Assembly (NCBI RefSeq): GCF_000378145.1
Contig: NZ_KB899280.1
Location: forward strand, 225,270-289,269
Source of the DNA: Saccharibacillus kuerlensis DSM 22868
Lineage (GTDB): Bacteria > Bacillota > Bacilli > Paenibacillales > Paenibacillaceae
DNA length: 64,000 nucleotides
Reading direction: 5' to 3'
Shown here: positions 63,576-64,000 of the stretch, piece after piece
Numbering within the stretch: the stretch's first letter is position 1
Layout of the letters: each line of letters begins with the position of its first letter
The notes under the pieces: generated by a model
The model's input: the letters and a program-made list of their open reading frames with translations, nothing else
Databases searched by the model: none
Told to the model about the DNA's origin: nothing
Program-made: the position numbers and the translations under genes

Positions 63576-63946
63576 TCCGCCTCTTGATCTTCCGATCGCT
63601 TGCTTGTGCTGCCCCCTTTTGCGCCTGTTCCATGCTGGTGAACGCGCACAATCGTCGTATCGAGCATCATTTGTTCGAAGTCCGGTTCAATCGCGACATG
63701 TTCCAAGATTTTGTCCCACGTTCCCGATTTCTGCAATCGCCAAAAGAAACTATAAGCCGAAGACCAAGGCCCATAATAATCCGGTAAATCTCGCCAAGCT
63801 GCTCCGGTACGAGCGACCCAAAGAACGGCATTCAGTCGGTGTCTTCGGTCTTTAGGTGGACGTCCTCCCTGAGTTTTTCGAGTCGGTGGCAAGAAAGATT
63901 CGATGGCATTCCATTCCTCATCGGTTAAATCGTATCGTCGTCTCAT
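63572..63946 (-). CDS. IS5-family transposase, first frame (OrfA)
   Basis: The 124-residue frame begins RRRYDLTDEEWNAIESFLP, contains the DUF4096-type segment GRPPKDRRHRLNAVLWVARTGAAWRDLP and the first catalytic Asp in MMLDTTIVRVHQHG. It ends after the slippery AAAAGGGGG sequence (minus strand; 63612-63620). With OrfB it makes a complete IS427-group transposase. Confidence 0.88.
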   Translation of the reverse strand: MRRRYDLTDEEWNAIESFLPPTRKTQGGRPPKDRRHRLNAVLWVARTGAAWRDLPDYYGPWSSAYSFFWRLQKSGTWDKILEHVAIEPDFEQMMLDTTIVRVHQHGTGAKGGSTSKRSEDQEAD

Positions 63947-64000
63947 ATCTTTAATTTAACAGATTTGATCATATTCTTGAAGTTTGCGTACAGGCCCTAG

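Larger units (their letters stand above)
63164..64000 (-). mobile_element. IS5-family (IS427/IS1031-like) insertion sequence
   Basis: The ends are inverted repeats GGCGTGTACGCAAAC (63168-63182) and GTTTGCGTACAGGCC (63982-63996), with one mismatch. CTAG flanks both ends (63164-63167 and 63997-64000) and fits the YTAR target duplicated by IS5-family elements. Inside are two overlapping minus-strand transposase frames with a slippery site. The element is about 830 bp, right for the IS427 group, and looks intact. It has inserted into the 5' part of the yidC paralogue. The far CTAG is the last base pairs of the window, so the flank beyond is not visible. Confidence 0.88.

Overview
The window looks like chromosomal DNA of a low-to-mid GC Gram-positive bacterium of the Paenibacillaceae (Paenibacillus/Saccharibacillus-like). 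This is inferred from strong AGGAGG-type ribosome sites, frequent TTG/GTG starts, a T-box in front of trpS, LicT/RAT antitermination of a beta-glucoside operon, a DUF3900-type protein, LrgAB, and lipoprotein ABC receptors. I saw no rRNA, tRNA or CRISPR array. The genes are a mix of housekeeping functions (ldh, trpS, pdxH, mgtE, trpEG) and accessory ones.

Layout. 0-9 kb: an SDR oxidoreductase, a small Cys-rich protein, a YCF48-like lipoprotein, lrgA and a frameshifted lrgB, L-lactate dehydrogenase, two hypotheticals and a tyrosine recombinase. 9-18 kb: a secreted PQQ-type beta-propeller protein, an HSL-type esterase, a decayed gene, trpS with its T-box, and a lipoprotein/histidine kinase/response regulator operon. 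18-30 kb: a LysR gene divergent from a frameshifted Asp-nucleophile hydrolase, an S51 peptidase-DUF1963 fusion, a sugar ABC transporter without ATPase (preceded by a LacI-type palindrome), a kinase remnant, fetAB, a HAD phosphatase, a secreted CYTH-like protein and a second LysR. 30-36 kb: an Fe3+/2-aminoethylphosphonate-type importer translationally coupled to a beta-CASP-like metallo-hydrolase. 36-50 kb: pdxH-aldo/keto reductase, a Cof phosphatase, an epoxide hydrolase, a flavoprotein, a catalytically impaired APH-fold protein, a Nudix hydrolase, a HesB-like protein, an esterase-GNAT fusion, and an SgrR-like regulator divergent from an MFS exporter. 50-64 kb: the licT-bglP-bglA operon with two RAT/terminator switches, mgtE, a zinc-type P-ATPase with its ArsR/CzrA-like regulator, a fused anthranilate synthase, and a yidC paralogue whose 5' end is cut off by an IS5-family element.

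The strongest unexplained signal is a set of six 28-bp dif-like sites (11-6-11 layout) at 14046, 19534, 21217, 25018, 25517 and 39711. All carry a right arm TTATGTAAAC(T/A) (one copy has TTATGTATACA), identical or nearly identical to the XerD arm I recall for Bacillus subtilis dif. The left arms vary. Two pairs closely bracket single genes: the S51-DUF1963 gene and the kinase remnant. This resembles the pdif modules known from proteobacterial plasmids, but on an apparently chromosomal Gram-positive segment. A second notable signal is a run of about ten NAG triplets at roughly 5-nt steps in the trpEG leader, the expected layout of a TRAP binding site. It lies upstream of a pyrimidine tract that could cover the trpEG Shine-Dalgarno sequence.

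Two frameshifts (lrgB and the 18.7-kb hydrolase) both fall in homopolymers, so sequencing error has to be excluded before they are called pseudogenes.
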